Origin: Roseobacter denitrificans OCh 114
GTDB taxonomy: Bacteria; Pseudomonadota; Alphaproteobacteria; Rhodobacterales; Rhodobacteraceae
Length of the DNA stretch: 64,000 nucleotides
NCBI RefSeq assembly: GCF_000014045.1
Contig: NC_008209.1
Coordinates: 372,001 to 436,000, forward strand
Direction: 5' to 3'
A program made the translations under genes and the position numbers. The first letter of the stretch is position 1, and each line of letters begins with the position of its first letter. The notes under the pieces are model-generated. The model was not told where the DNA came from. It saw nothing but the letters and a program-made list of their open reading frames with translations, and did no database searches. Positions 9,911 through 18,208 of this stretch are shown here, piece after piece.

Positions 9911-11527
9911 TCAGACCTCGGCTTCCTCCGCTTCAGCGTCTTCGGCAACGTCTTCGTCGGGCTCAAGATCTGCCGGATCAACCCAACCCAACATGACACG
10001 GGCGGTCATGATCAGATCCTGCGCCTCTTCCAGCGTGACGTCGAAGGGTTCCAGCACGCCATCATCTTTCGAGCGTTCACCATCCACCGTGGTCCAGCCG
10101 CCTGCCAGTTCCCAGTCGGCACAGGTTGCAAAATCTTCAAGCGTTTTGACGTCATCTTTTGCCAGCGCTTCAATCATTTGTGGTGTCAGCCCTTCGAATT
10201 CAATCAGGCTGTCCTCGACACCGAGGGCGCGCGCGCTTTCAAGGGCTGCCTTGTTCTGTGCCTCAAGCACATCGCGGGCCCGCGCCTGAAGCTCATTCGC
10301 CGTATCCTCATCGACCCCGTCGATCACCAACAGCTCATCCACTTCGACATAGGCGACTTCTTCAAGGCTGGTGAAACCTTCGGACACGAGCAACTGGGCA
10401 AAGAATTCATCCAGATCCAGATTGTCGACAAAAAGCTTCGTACGCAGTTCAAATTCGGCCTGACGGCGCGCGCTTTCCTGCTCTTCGGTCATGATGTCGA
10501 TGTCGAGACCAGTCAGTTGTGACGCCAGACGCACGTTCTGACCCCGGCGACCAATCGCAAGGCTCAACTGCTCTTCGGGGACGACGACTTCGATCTTGCC
10601 TGCTTCTTCGTCCAGAACAACTTTGGACACTTCGGCAGGTTGCAGCGCGTTCACAAGGAACGTCGGCTGATCTTCATTCCACGGAATGATGTCGATTTTC
10701 TCGCCCTGCAACTCGTTCACCACTGCCTGAACACGGCTGCCGCGCATACCGACACAGGCACCAACCGGGTCAATCGACCCATCATACGAAATCACCGCAA
10801 TCTTTGCACGTGATCCGGGATCCCGCGCGACCGCCTTGATCTCGATGATACCATCGTAAATCTCAGGCACTTCCATCTTGAACAGCTCGGCCATGAATTC
10901 GGGCGCTGTGCGGGACAGGAAAATCTGCGGGCCGCGTTGCTCACGGCGCACGTCTTTTATGTAGACACGGATACGGTCGTTCGGGCGATAGGATTCGCGG
11001 CCAATCTTTTCGTTGCGGCGCAGAATCGCTTCGCCAGCCCCCACATCCACGATGACATTGCCGTATTCTTCGCGCTTGACCAGACCGTTGATGATCGTGC
11101 CCGCGCGGTCCTTGAACTCTTCGTACTGGCGGTCACGCTCGGCTTCGCGCACCTTTTGCAAGATCACCTGCTTGGCGGATTGCGCCGCGATTCGGCCCAT
11201 CTCTACCGGGGGGACTTCTTCGATCAGTTGCTGGCCGACCTCAGGGTTTTCCATGTATTGTTTGGCTTGCTCAACGGTGAATTCCGCCTGATAGTTTTCC
11301 AGCAATTCGTCTTCGACCACCGTGCGCACGCGGGTGAACGTCGCCCGGCCCGTCTTGCGATCAATATGCACCCGGATGTCCATTTCCGCGCCGTAGCGAG
11401 ACTTCGCCGCGCGGGCGAGCGATTCTTCCATCGCTTCTACGACCAGACCGGGGTCGATCATTTTCTCTCGTGCCACGGCCTCGGCCGTTTGCAACAGCTC
11501 AAGCTGGTTTGCGGATGTAATCGCCAT
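9911..11527 (-). CDS. nusA: Transcription termination/antitermination factor NusA
   Basis: RNA polymerase accessory factor controlling pausing, termination and antitermination. At 538 residues it has the N-terminal polymerase-binding domain (about 1-130), the S1 domain, two KH domains (including the GMRGSRVQAVVNEL and AIGRRGQNVRLAS segments) and two C-terminal acidic helix-hairpin repeats ending in an acidic tail. Its start codon shares a base with the rimP stop (TAATG), so translation is coupled. Partners in the window include Rho (53.2 kb). Confidence 0.98.
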   Translation of the reverse strand: MAITSANQLELLQTAEAVAREKMIDPGLVVEAMEESLARAAKSRYGAEMDIRVHIDRKTGRATFTRVRTVVEDELLENYQAEFTVEQAKQYMENPEVGQQLIEEVPPVEMGRIAAQSAKQVILQKVREAERDRQYEEFKDRAGTIINGLVKREEYGNVIVDVGAGEAILRRNEKIGRESYRPNDRIRVYIKDVRREQRGPQIFLSRTAPEFMAELFKMEVPEIYDGIIEIKAVARDPGSRAKIAVISYDGSIDPVGACVGMRGSRVQAVVNELQGEKIDIIPWNEDQPTFLVNALQPAEVSKVVLDEEAGKIEVVVPEEQLSLAIGRRGQNVRLASQLTGLDIDIMTEEQESARRQAEFELRTKLFVDNLDLDEFFAQLLVSEGFTSLEEVAYVEVDELLVIDGVDEDTANELQARARDVLEAQNKAALESARALGVEDSLIEFEGLTPQMIEALAKDDVKTLEDFATCADWELAGGWTTVDGERSKDDGVLEPFDVTLEEAQDLIMTARVMLGWVDPADLEPDEDVAEDAEAEEAEV

Positions 11528-12117
11528 TATTGGTCTCCCTCAGAAGGCGTATCGGTCTCTAGCTCCGTAGAAACCTCGTCGAAATTTGTCTCGTCAAGCG
11601 CACCGGCAGCCTTACGCTGGCGCAGCATTTCCTTGATCAGGTCGTCCGTGAGCACCAGTTTGGCATCACTCAACCAGTCGAACTTCAGGCCAATCGTGCC
11701 CTCTTCGATATTGATCAGGACCTCATCATCTTCAACACCGGCCAGCGCGCCTTTGAACCGTCGGCGGCCATCAACCATATCACCGGTTTCGATCTTGGCC
11801 TCATAGCCTTCGAACATCTCAAAATCCTTGAGACGTGTCAGCGGACGGTCGATGCCCGGGCTTGAAACCTCAAGCGTGTACTCATCAAGGATCGGGTCCT
11901 CGACATCCAGCACCGCACTCACCGCCTGGCTGATCTCGGCGCAGTCATCCACCTCGATCCCGCCATCCGGCCTATCCGCCATGATCTGCAAAATGGTCGA
12001 CTTGCCCGACATCAGGCGGACGCGCACCAGTTCAAATCCCATGTCCTCGATCACCGGTGTGATGATCTCGGCCATGCGGCGGTCTATGGCAGCCTTGGCA
12101 ATCAGGTCGTTGTTCAT
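11527..12117 (-). CDS. rimP: Ribosome maturation factor RimP
   Basis: Assists 30S subunit assembly. The 196-residue protein has the two RimP domains: the N-terminal alpha/beta domain with [10 protein letters not shown] and [16 protein letters not shown], and the C-terminal SH3-like barrel starting after SSPGIDRPL. The ATG at 12117 (MNNDLIAK) is preferred; an upstream start at 12144 would run through the terminator-like hairpin. It is the first gene of the rimP-nusA-ylxR-infB operon. Only 25 bases separate its start codon from the T-run of the hairpin at 12143-12165, which may therefore be part of its leader. Confidence 0.95.
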   Translation of the reverse strand: MNNDLIAKAAIDRRMAEIITPVIEDMGFELVRVRLMSGKSTILQIMADRPDGGIEVDDCAEISQAVSAVLDVEDPILDEYTLEVSSPGIDRPLTRLKDFEMFEGYEAKIETGDMVDGRRRFKGALAGVEDDEVLINIEEGTIGLKFDWLSDAKLVLTDDLIKEMLRQRKAAGALDETNFDEVSTELETDTPSEGDQ

Positions 12118-12142
12118 ACGTCTTTCGTTTTGCTTCAAGCAC

Positions 12143-12165
12143 AAAAAAACGGGCGCAGGGCCCGT
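12143..12165 (-). terminator. Intrinsic-terminator-like hairpin just upstream of rimP
   Basis: On the minus strand ACGGGC (12165-12160), a GCAGG-type 5-base loop, GCCCGT (12154-12149) and a run of seven T residues follow each other. It can end transcription from the solute-binding protein gene at 12261. It lies so close to rimP that it may instead, or also, act as a leader attenuator. Confidence 0.75.
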
Positions 12166-12260
12166 TCAAAATTCCGGTTGGGCTTTCGGTTTGGACCCGA
12201 AAGCGCCGCTGTTGAACAGCATATAGACCCGGTATGCCGCTACTGCAACCCCTGATCGTC

Positions 12261-13154
12261 TCAGGCCATCCACCACCGCTCAGCGGCGCGCAGGTTATCC
12301 AGTGGCCAGCGCCTCCCGGTCTGGGCCGGCAAGGCAAGACCCTGCGACACAGCCGCCGTCATTGCGTGCGTTTCCGGCAACAGCGTGATGCCCGACAGGT
12401 CCGCCAGATCAGCCGTATCCGACAGTTCCGCTGCGTCCACGTAATTGTCCCTGAGCGCTTCGGCCCGCACAGCACTTGAGGACAGCGCCACCAGTTCCAC
12501 CGTATCAAACCACCCGGCGCGCCCGTCTTTGTAGTGATGCGCAACCCGTGCACCCAGAAAATGCCGACCGGGCTGAAAGCGCTGCACCCTGTAAAGCCCC
12601 GTGCCGATGCCGTCTCTCATCGCCTCCGCGATATTGCGGGACGGGTACATCACCAACCGGGGGTCCGACAAACGATAGGGGAAGTCAGGGTCGCCTCTGT
12701 GCAGTTCAACCAGAACACGCCGCGCATCAAGCACGGCAACCCGCGCCACATCGGCCAGCAACGTATCGCGGTGCAGATCAAAAGACGCCACCACATCCTG
12801 TGCCGCAAACCGCGTGCCGTCATGAAAATCGACATCGTCTCGCAGCGTGAGGGTCCAGACCTGCGCGCGCGCATCCCCTTCCCAAGCGGTCGACAACTCG
12901 CCATGAAGCGTGCCATCCGCGGCGACTTCGGTCAGCGTGTCGAAAACCGCACCGGCCATGGCCACCTGCATGAACAGGCCATGGTCTTGCCGGGCATCGA
13001 AACGATCCGTCCGGCTTGCCCCCGAGAGGGCCGCGCGCAACCGTCCCTTGCGCGACGGACTTGCCTGCACCGATACGCCCGTGGCCGCGAGCAAGGCCGC
13101 AGCGGCACCCGTGGCAAACAGCGCACGACGATCCATATGCGAGCGCCGCGTCAT
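12261..13154 (-). CDS. Short ABC-type solute-binding protein, family 5 (peptide-binding like)
   Basis: A 297-residue exported protein resembling the first lobe and part of the second lobe of dipeptide/oligopeptide-binding proteins (SBP_bac_5), which usually have about 500 residues. The N-terminus has a Tat-like or long signal sequence (DRRALFATG, then a hydrophobic stretch ending VQASP). The motifs TLRDDVDFHDGTRF and GTGLYRVQRF match family 5. The ATG at 13154 overlaps the pip stop (ATGA), so translation is coupled. No permease or ATPase gene is adjacent. It may be a shortened paralogue or a decayed gene; the ending ERWWMA gives no sign of a frameshift. Confidence 0.75.
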   Translation of the reverse strand: MTRRSHMDRRALFATGAAAALLAATGVSVQASPSRKGRLRAALSGASRTDRFDARQDHGLFMQVAMAGAVFDTLTEVAADGTLHGELSTAWEGDARAQVWTLTLRDDVDFHDGTRFAAQDVVASFDLHRDTLLADVARVAVLDARRVLVELHRGDPDFPYRLSDPRLVMYPSRNIAEAMRDGIGTGLYRVQRFQPGRHFLGARVAHHYKDGRAGWFDTVELVALSSSAVRAEALRDNYVDAAELSDTADLADLSGITLLPETHAMTAAVSQGLALPAQTGRRWPLDNLRAAERWWMA

Positions 13155-14122
13155 CGCCCGCCAATCCTGTCCATGGTGCGCACGAGTTCTGCACTGATTC
13201 CCGGTTCGGATAGGGCGTGCCCGGCATTGCGGACCATTTTCAACTCGCAATTCTCCCAGGCTTCCGCGAGGCGGTAGGCGCTGTCAGGGGGGCAGATCAT
13301 GTCATAGCGCCCCTGCACAATGACACCGGGGATATGGGCGATCCGGCCCACATTCGCCAGAATCTGCCCGTCAAAATCCAGAAACCCGGCATTGGAGAAG
13401 TAATGATTCTCAAGCCGTGCAAAGGCCCGCGCATATTCACCGGGGGCGTCCCCGGATGTGCCCGAAGAGTGGATCGACGCCAGCGCATTTTCCCAGGACG
13501 ACCAGGCCTTGGCAAAACGTGTCTCCTGCGGCATGTCACCGGAAAACAGGCGGCGGCGGTAGGCTTCGATCAGATCGCCCCGCTCGTCTTCGGGGATCGG
13601 CCCGGTAAACCGCGCCCAGACCTCTGGCCAGAACTTGCCCGCGCCACCACCATAGAACCAGTCAAGCTCGGCCTGCGTCATCAGGAACACACCGCGCAAG
13701 ACCAGATGCCGCGTGCGGTCCGGGTGTGATTGCGCATAGATCAGCGAAAGTGTGGCCCCCCAACTGCCGCCGAATACGATCCAATCGTCGATATCCAACG
13801 TGCGCCGGATCAGTTCAATGTCATCCACAAGGTGCCATGTGGTGTTATGCGTCACGCTGGCGTGGGGTCGCGAGCGACCACAGCCACGTTGATCAAACAG
13901 GATCACACGGAAGACCGTAGGGTCGAAATACCGGCGCATGGCAGGGCTGCATCCACCGCCGGGGCCCCCATGCAACACGATCACGGGAATGCCTGCGGGG
14001 TTGCCACATTGTTCAACATAAATGCGATGCCCCTGACCAACATCCAGCATCCGCTGATCGAAGGGATCAACCGGAGGGTACAGGTATTGCACTGCGCGCT
14101 TTTGGTCCGAGAATTTATCCAT
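13151..14122 (-). CDS. pip: Prolyl aminopeptidase
   Basis: Alpha/beta-hydrolase (serine peptidase family S33) that removes N-terminal proline from peptides. It has 323 residues from the ATG at 14122 (MDKFSDQKRAVQ). The oxyanion-hole motif HGGPGGG, the nucleophile elbow GGSWGATL and the C-terminal catalytic histidine in RNAGHALS are present. The frame is open far upstream, but that part lies antisense to ubiG and is not coding. It is divergent from ubiG and coupled to the solute-binding protein gene downstream, so the pair may handle peptides. Confidence 0.95.
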   Translation of the reverse strand: MDKFSDQKRAVQYLYPPVDPFDQRMLDVGQGHRIYVEQCGNPAGIPVIVLHGGPGGGCSPAMRRYFDPTVFRVILFDQRGCGRSRPHASVTHNTTWHLVDDIELIRRTLDIDDWIVFGGSWGATLSLIYAQSHPDRTRHLVLRGVFLMTQAELDWFYGGGAGKFWPEVWARFTGPIPEDERGDLIEAYRRRLFSGDMPQETRFAKAWSSWENALASIHSSGTSGDAPGEYARAFARLENHYFSNAGFLDFDGQILANVGRIAHIPGVIVQGRYDMICPPDSAYRLAEAWENCELKMVRNAGHALSEPGISAELVRTMDRIGGR

Positions 14123-14170
14123 TAGGGGCCTATATAGTACGGAAAGATACATGATCATATGGAGCCGAGA

Positions 14171-14917
14171 ATGCAAGCGCCACAAACAACTGTTGATCCG
14201 TCCGAAATTGCCAAGTTCGAGGCGATGGCGGCTGAATGGTGGGACGAAAACGGGAAATTCAAACCGCTGCACATGCTGAACCCGTGTCGGCTGGATTACA
14301 TCACCACGCAGATTGCAGGTGAATTTGACCGCGATCTGGCAAGCCCGGAACCGTTCAAAGGATTGCGTATTCTGGACATCGGCTGCGGGGGCGGGTTGCT
14401 GGCCGAACCCATGGCGCGGCTCGGAGCGGATGTCGTGGGCGCAGATGCGGCAGAGCGGAACATCCCCGTGGCGCGTGTACATGCCGAGCAATCGGGCCTG
14501 ACCATAGATTATCGCCATACCACCGCCGAAGCGCTGGCCGCTGAGGGAGAGCAATTCGACGTGGTCCTCAACATGGAGGTGGTGGAGCATGTCGCCTCCC
14601 CCATCGACTACCTGATCGCCTGTCGTCAGTTGCTGAAACCCGGTGGATTGCAGGTCTGTTCGACCCTGAACCGCAACCCGAAATCCTATGTGATGGCCAT
14701 CATCGGGGCAGAACATGTGATGCGCTGGCTGCCCAAAGGCACGCATGAGTGGTCCAAATTCATCACCCCGGATGAGCTTTACGATCTGCTGCGTCAATCG
14801 GGGATGGACCCGGTGGACCGCAAGGGATTCGTGTTCAACCCGATCTCATGGTCCTGGAAACTGTCGGGTCGGGATCTGAGCGTGAACTACGTCACGGCGA
14901 GCGTGAAGCCCGCCTAG
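14171..14917 (+). CDS. ubiG: Ubiquinone biosynthesis O-methyltransferase UbiG
   Basis: SAM-dependent enzyme that performs both O-methylations in ubiquinone synthesis. The 248-residue protein has the class I SAM motif [16 protein letters not shown], the UbiG-specific start [17 protein letters not shown] and NMEVVEHV. The ATG at 14171 is preferred because GGAG sits 6-9 bases upstream; an ATG at 14159 is possible. The gene is divergent from pip. Its stop is directly followed by repeat copy A. Confidence 0.97.
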   Translation: MQAPQTTVDPSEIAKFEAMAAEWWDENGKFKPLHMLNPCRLDYITTQIAGEFDRDLASPEPFKGLRILDIGCGGGLLAEPMARLGADVVGADAAERNIPVARVHAEQSGLTIDYRHTTAEALAAEGEQFDVVLNMEVVEHVASPIDYLIACRQLLKPGGLQVCSTLNRNPKSYVMAIIGAEHVMRWLPKGTHEWSKFITPDELYDLLRQSGMDPVDRKGFVFNPISWSWKLSGRDLSVNYVTASVKPA

Positions 14918-14918
14918 A

Positions 14919-15014
14919 GCGTCTGACGCGATGCCTGAAATAACAACCGTTATGTCATGCGTTGAAACCCTTGAAGTCAGGCAGCGTTGCGTACTTCAGG
15001 TTTTCAGACGACGC
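14919..15014 (+). repeat. Intergenic palindromic repeat, copy A
   Basis: The element begins GCGTCTGACG one base after the ubiG stop and ends TCAGACGACGC. Nested complementary segments (GCGTCTGA with TCAGACG, CCTGAA with TTCAGG) allow a long imperfect hairpin. The core ATGCGTTGAAACCCTTGA is closely shared with copy B (reverse complement at 35872-35964). It fills the gap between convergent ubiG and the MarR gene. No T-run is present. Confidence 0.7.
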
Positions 15015-15015
15015 T

Positions 15016-15459
15016 TTAGCCCTCATCCCCAAGGAGCATGCGCATTTCGCGCAGAATGGGTATCGCACCGCGTACCTGTTCTGCGCCCATCTTGTCGACC
15101 ATCTGTGTAATCACGGGCGTGACCGTGCCGACGGCATAGTCGCGCGCCTGACGCCCTGCCGGGCTGATCGCGACGAGTTTGCGCCGCGCATCGTCCCAAT
15201 CCGGGCGGATGTGGACATAGCCGGCCCATTCCAGCTTGCCCAAGGTGTTGGTCATCGCCCCGCGCGTCACATGCAACGTCTCGGCAAGTTGCGCCGGGGT
15301 GCGTTCATCCGCGATCCACGCCAGATGGTTCAACACCGAGAAATGCGAGATTTCCATACCCTTGGGCAGCACGCGGCTGAGACGGGCGCGCACAAGTTGG
15401 TCAGCCGCCATAACTTCGGTAAACAGAGCTATTGCAAGGGCGTTTTTGTCTTCATTCAT
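15016..15459 (-). CDS. MarR-family transcriptional regulator
   Basis: A 147-residue winged-helix regulator. The wHTH lies at about 50-110 (TPAQLAETLHVTRGAMTNTL is the helix-turn-helix, followed by the DDARRKLVAISPAG wing typical of MarR). Helical ends form the dimer interface. The start codon abuts the stop codon of the nitrilase-family gene (TGA then ATG), so it is cotranscribed with it and with grxC and comF. The ligand and targets are unknown; this operon is a reasonable candidate. Confidence 0.92.
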   Translation of the reverse strand: MNEDKNALAIALFTEVMAADQLVRARLSRVLPKGMEISHFSVLNHLAWIADERTPAQLAETLHVTRGAMTNTLGKLEWAGYVHIRPDWDDARRKLVAISPAGRQARDYAVGTVTPVITQMVDKMGAEQVRGAIPILREMRMLLGDEG

Positions 15460-16290
15460 TCATGGACCATCGAAAAGGCGCGCATTCGCAAGGCTTGGAA
15501 TTCTCGCCCGCGCTGACCCTACTTGTTCCATATGCAGATCGGTCATGTAAACGCCCGGTTGCGTGCCTGCGTCCAATTGCACGTCTCCCCATGGGCCAAC
15601 CACAAGGGAATGGCCATAGGTTGCCCGCGTCTTGTGATGCTTGCTCGCATGCGTGCCGGTTTGCGCAGGCGCAAGAACATAGCAGCCCGTCTCGATTGCG
15701 CGCGCGCGCAGCAATGCATGCCAATGCGCGGCACCCGTGACCGGGGAAAACGCCGCCGGAACGGTCAGGATGTCCGCACCCGCCCGCGCCAGCGCCATGT
15801 GCAACGCGGAAAAGCGCACGTCATAACAAACGGTCATGCCCACGGTGGCGAAATCCGTCTGCGCGGTGACGGCGCGCCCGCCGGGTCGATACCCCTCGGA
15901 TTCGCGATAGGTTTCTTCGGGCGTGACCTGCACATCAAACATGTGGATTTTGTCATAGCGCGCTACGATATCCCCCTGCGGGTCGATCATGAACGACCGG
16001 TTGGCAAAGCGCCCATCCGCATCCTGCGTCTTTAATGCAAGCGAGCCGATTAGAATCCAGACGCCAAGGGTGCGCGCCTCATGTTGCAGCGCCTTCAGCG
16101 TGGGGTCGTCTTCTTCGTGTGACAGGACTTCACGCTGGTGGGATCGGCTGTTGGACAGGCAATTCGTCACCTCGGGCGTGAGGATGAATGTCGCGCCCTC
16201 TGCCGCGGCCTGACGCACATACCCCAGCGTGACCGGCAGGTTTTCTTCCGGATCATCGGTGACATTCAGCTGGATCAGTGCGGTTTTCAT
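15460..16290 (-). CDS. Carbon-nitrogen hydrolase (Nit/omega-amidase type)
   Basis: A 276-residue member of the nitrilase superfamily with the Glu-Lys-Cys triad visible at about E40 (TPEVTN), K114 (YDKIHMFDV) and C155 (VCYDVRF). The YDKIHMFDV and VCYDVRFS motifs place it with Nit1/Nit2-like amidases, which deaminate alpha-ketoglutaramate or deaminated glutathione. The neighbouring glutaredoxin gene makes a glutathione-repair role attractive, but that is inference. The stop overlaps nothing and is followed at once by the MarR start. Confidence 0.9.
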   Translation of the reverse strand: MKTALIQLNVTDDPEENLPVTLGYVRQAAAEGATFILTPEVTNCLSNSRSHQREVLSHEEDDPTLKALQHEARTLGVWILIGSLALKTQDADGRFANRSFMIDPQGDIVARYDKIHMFDVQVTPEETYRESEGYRPGGRAVTAQTDFATVGMTVCYDVRFSALHMALARAGADILTVPAAFSPVTGAAHWHALLRARAIETGCYVLAPAQTGTHASKHHKTRATYGHSLVVGPWGDVQLDAGTQPGVYMTDLHMEQVGSARARIPSLANARLFDGP

Positions 16291-16547
16291 TACGCGGCCA
16301 GCAGTTGATCCAGCTTGCCCGCACGCTCAAGCGCGTAAAGATCATCGCACCCACCGACATGCACATCACCCACGAAAATCTGCGGAACCGTGCGGCTGCC
16401 TTTGGCGCGCTGTACCATTTCCGGCTTGCGATCCGGGTCGGCCAGAACATCCACTTCGGCAAAGTCGATTCCCTTTTGCGAGAGCAACCGTTTGGCCGCA
16501 TGACAAAAGCCACACAAAGGGGAGGTATAGATTTCCACGTTTTTCAT
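16290..16547 (-). CDS. grxC: Glutaredoxin 3
   Basis: An 85-residue glutathione-dependent thiol oxidoreductase. It has the active site C12-G-F-C15 and not the more common CPYC, the cis-proline segment TVPQIFV and the GGCDDL glutathione-binding motif. Its stop shares a base with the nitrilase-family start. It lies in the comF-grxC-nit-marR block on the minus strand. Confidence 0.95.
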   Translation of the reverse strand: MKNVEIYTSPLCGFCHAAKRLLSQKGIDFAEVDVLADPDRKPEMVQRAKGSRTVPQIFVGDVHVGGCDDLYALERAGKLDQLLAA

Positions 16548-16586
16548 TCGACCGATCCTTGTTCAACACAGACGTTGAAGAGGCAT

Positions 16587-17318
16587 TTAGGTATTCTTTG
16601 TCACGCGCGCTAGGGTCACAACGTAAACCGGCCCTGATCCCGCGGCCAGACAGGCATCGGTGGCCGACGACAAGGTGGCACCGGAGGTAAAAACATCATC
16701 CACCAGCAGAACAGGTCGGCCCGCCATCCGGTGGCGTCTTTTGGGGTGTGCGCGGATCGCGCCTTTGACAGAGGTGAACCGGACTTCCTTGGTCATTCCG
16801 TCCATCGGCTGCGTGCGCCGTTGTCGCTGCAAAAGATCCGGGCATACGGGCAACCCTGCGTGACGGGCCAAGGCCTGTGCCAAAAGCGCGGATTGGTTAT
16901 ACCTGCGTTTCAACAACCGCGTCCAATGCAGGGGAATCGGAGCGACCAGAACATTGTCCAACGGCAAGTCTTCGATGGCGCGCGACATCCAGAGCGCCGC
17001 AGGCTCGGCGATTTCCTGACGATCCCCGTGTTTTAGGGCAAGCACCAGACGCCGCGCGTTGTCTTTGTAAAGCAGCGCCGCACGCCCCTTGCTCCAAGAG
17101 CGCGGCGTGATCATGCAGTCATCGCACTTAAGACATTCGTTATGATTGTCGCCCGGCAAAGGTGCACCGCAACTGTCACAGATCGACCCCCCGATGAAGG
17201 GCGTATCCCGCCAGCAGCCGCCGCACAGACCGAAATCGCTTTCGACCTGTCCGCCGCATCCCAGACAGCGCGGAGGGTAGACGAGCGAAACTGCCGTTTG
17301 AAAACTGAGCTGCGACAC
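16587..17318 (-). CDS. ComF-family phosphoribosyltransferase-like protein
   Basis: A 243-residue protein with an N-terminal double zinc-ribbon (CLGCGG, CGGC, CDSCG, CLKCDDC) and a C-terminal phosphoribosyltransferase domain with the PRPP loop VLLVDDVFTSGAT. ComF acts in DNA uptake in competent species, while GntX-like members have other roles, so function here is uncertain. The GTG at 17318 (reading VSQLSFQTAVSL) is chosen because it starts just before the conserved YPPRC segment. The frame is open further upstream but would overlap the divergent methyltransferase gene. Confidence 0.88.
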   Translation of the reverse strand: MSQLSFQTAVSLVYPPRCLGCGGQVESDFGLCGGCWRDTPFIGGSICDSCGAPLPGDNHNECLKCDDCMITPRSWSKGRAALLYKDNARRLVLALKHGDRQEIAEPAALWMSRAIEDLPLDNVLVAPIPLHWTRLLKRRYNQSALLAQALARHAGLPVCPDLLQRQRRTQPMDGMTKEVRFTSVKGAIRAHPKRRHRMAGRPVLLVDDVFTSGATLSSATDACLAAGSGPVYVVTLARVTKNT

Positions 17319-17334
17319 CTTAATTGATCCTTTT

Positions 17335-18153
17335 ATGATAAAAGACACAAAACTGACCGACACGCAGGCTCTTGAACGACACCGCGCACGCGCAGTGGCG
17401 GGAGAACTGTTCTTGCAAGAATCGGCAGCGGACGAAGTGCAGGATCGGCTGACCTTGGTTAATAGGGCGTTTACAGTCCCTGCCGTTGTCACGCCTTTTC
17501 CCGATCTCTGGCGCAAACATATGCCGGGTGCCCACATCGTTCGCGACGCAGAAACGCTGGATCTGGAGGTGGGCGCACATGACCTGGTGATCCATGCCAT
17601 GTCGCTGCACTGGGCGAATGATCCGGTCGGTCAGTTGATCCAGTGTCGGCGCAGCATGAAGCCGGATGGCCTGATGATTGCGGCCACGCTGGGGGGGCAG
17701 ACATTGCAGGAATTGCGCAACTGCCTTGGCGATGCAGAGATCGCACTCACCGGTGGTCTGTCCCCGCGCATCGCCCCGATGGGGGAAATCCGCGATCTCG
17801 GGGCGCTGTTGCAGCGGGCAGGCTTTGCGCTGCCGGTGGCGGACAGTGTGACGTTGCGGGCGCAATACCGCGACGCATTTCACCTCATGCGTGACCTGCG
17901 CAACATGGGTGAAACGAACGCGCTGGAACAAAGGCGGCGCGTGACCCCGCCGCGCGCACTTTTTGAACGGATGGCGGCAATTTACGCAGAAAACTATGCA
18001 ACACAGGCAGATCAGGTTATTGCGACGTTTGAAATGGTGTTTCTGACCGGATGGGCGGCAAGCGACACGCAACAAAAGCCGCTTCGACCTGGTTCTGCAA
18101 AACAACGGCTCGCGGATGCCCTGCGTGTACCCGAGCAGCCGTTGCGTGATTGA
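17335..18153 (+). CDS. SAM-dependent methyltransferase-like protein, NDUFAF5/BioC type
   Basis: A 272-residue protein of the methyltransferase group that includes NDUFAF5, a complex I assembly factor. It has DLVIHAMSLHWANDPVGQL, GLMIAATLGGQTLQELR and the PRIAPMGEIRDLGALLQRAGF region typical of that group. The glycine-rich SAM motif I that should appear at about residues 45-60 is not recognisable, so SAM binding and catalysis are uncertain. The gene starts 16 bases from comF in the divergent direction. The ATG at 17335 has only a weak ribosome binding site. Confidence 0.8.
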   Translation: MIKDTKLTDTQALERHRARAVAGELFLQESAADEVQDRLTLVNRAFTVPAVVTPFPDLWRKHMPGAHIVRDAETLDLEVGAHDLVIHAMSLHWANDPVGQLIQCRRSMKPDGLMIAATLGGQTLQELRNCLGDAEIALTGGLSPRIAPMGEIRDLGALLQRAGFALPVADSVTLRAQYRDAFHLMRDLRNMGETNALEQRRRVTPPRALFERMAAIYAENYATQADQVIATFEMVFLTGWAASDTQQKPLRPGSAKQRLADALRVPEQPLRD

Positions 18154-18208
18154 CCCGAGCCAAAAACCATCTATCTGACGGTCATGGCCTGTAGACAAGG
18201 AAAAGAAC

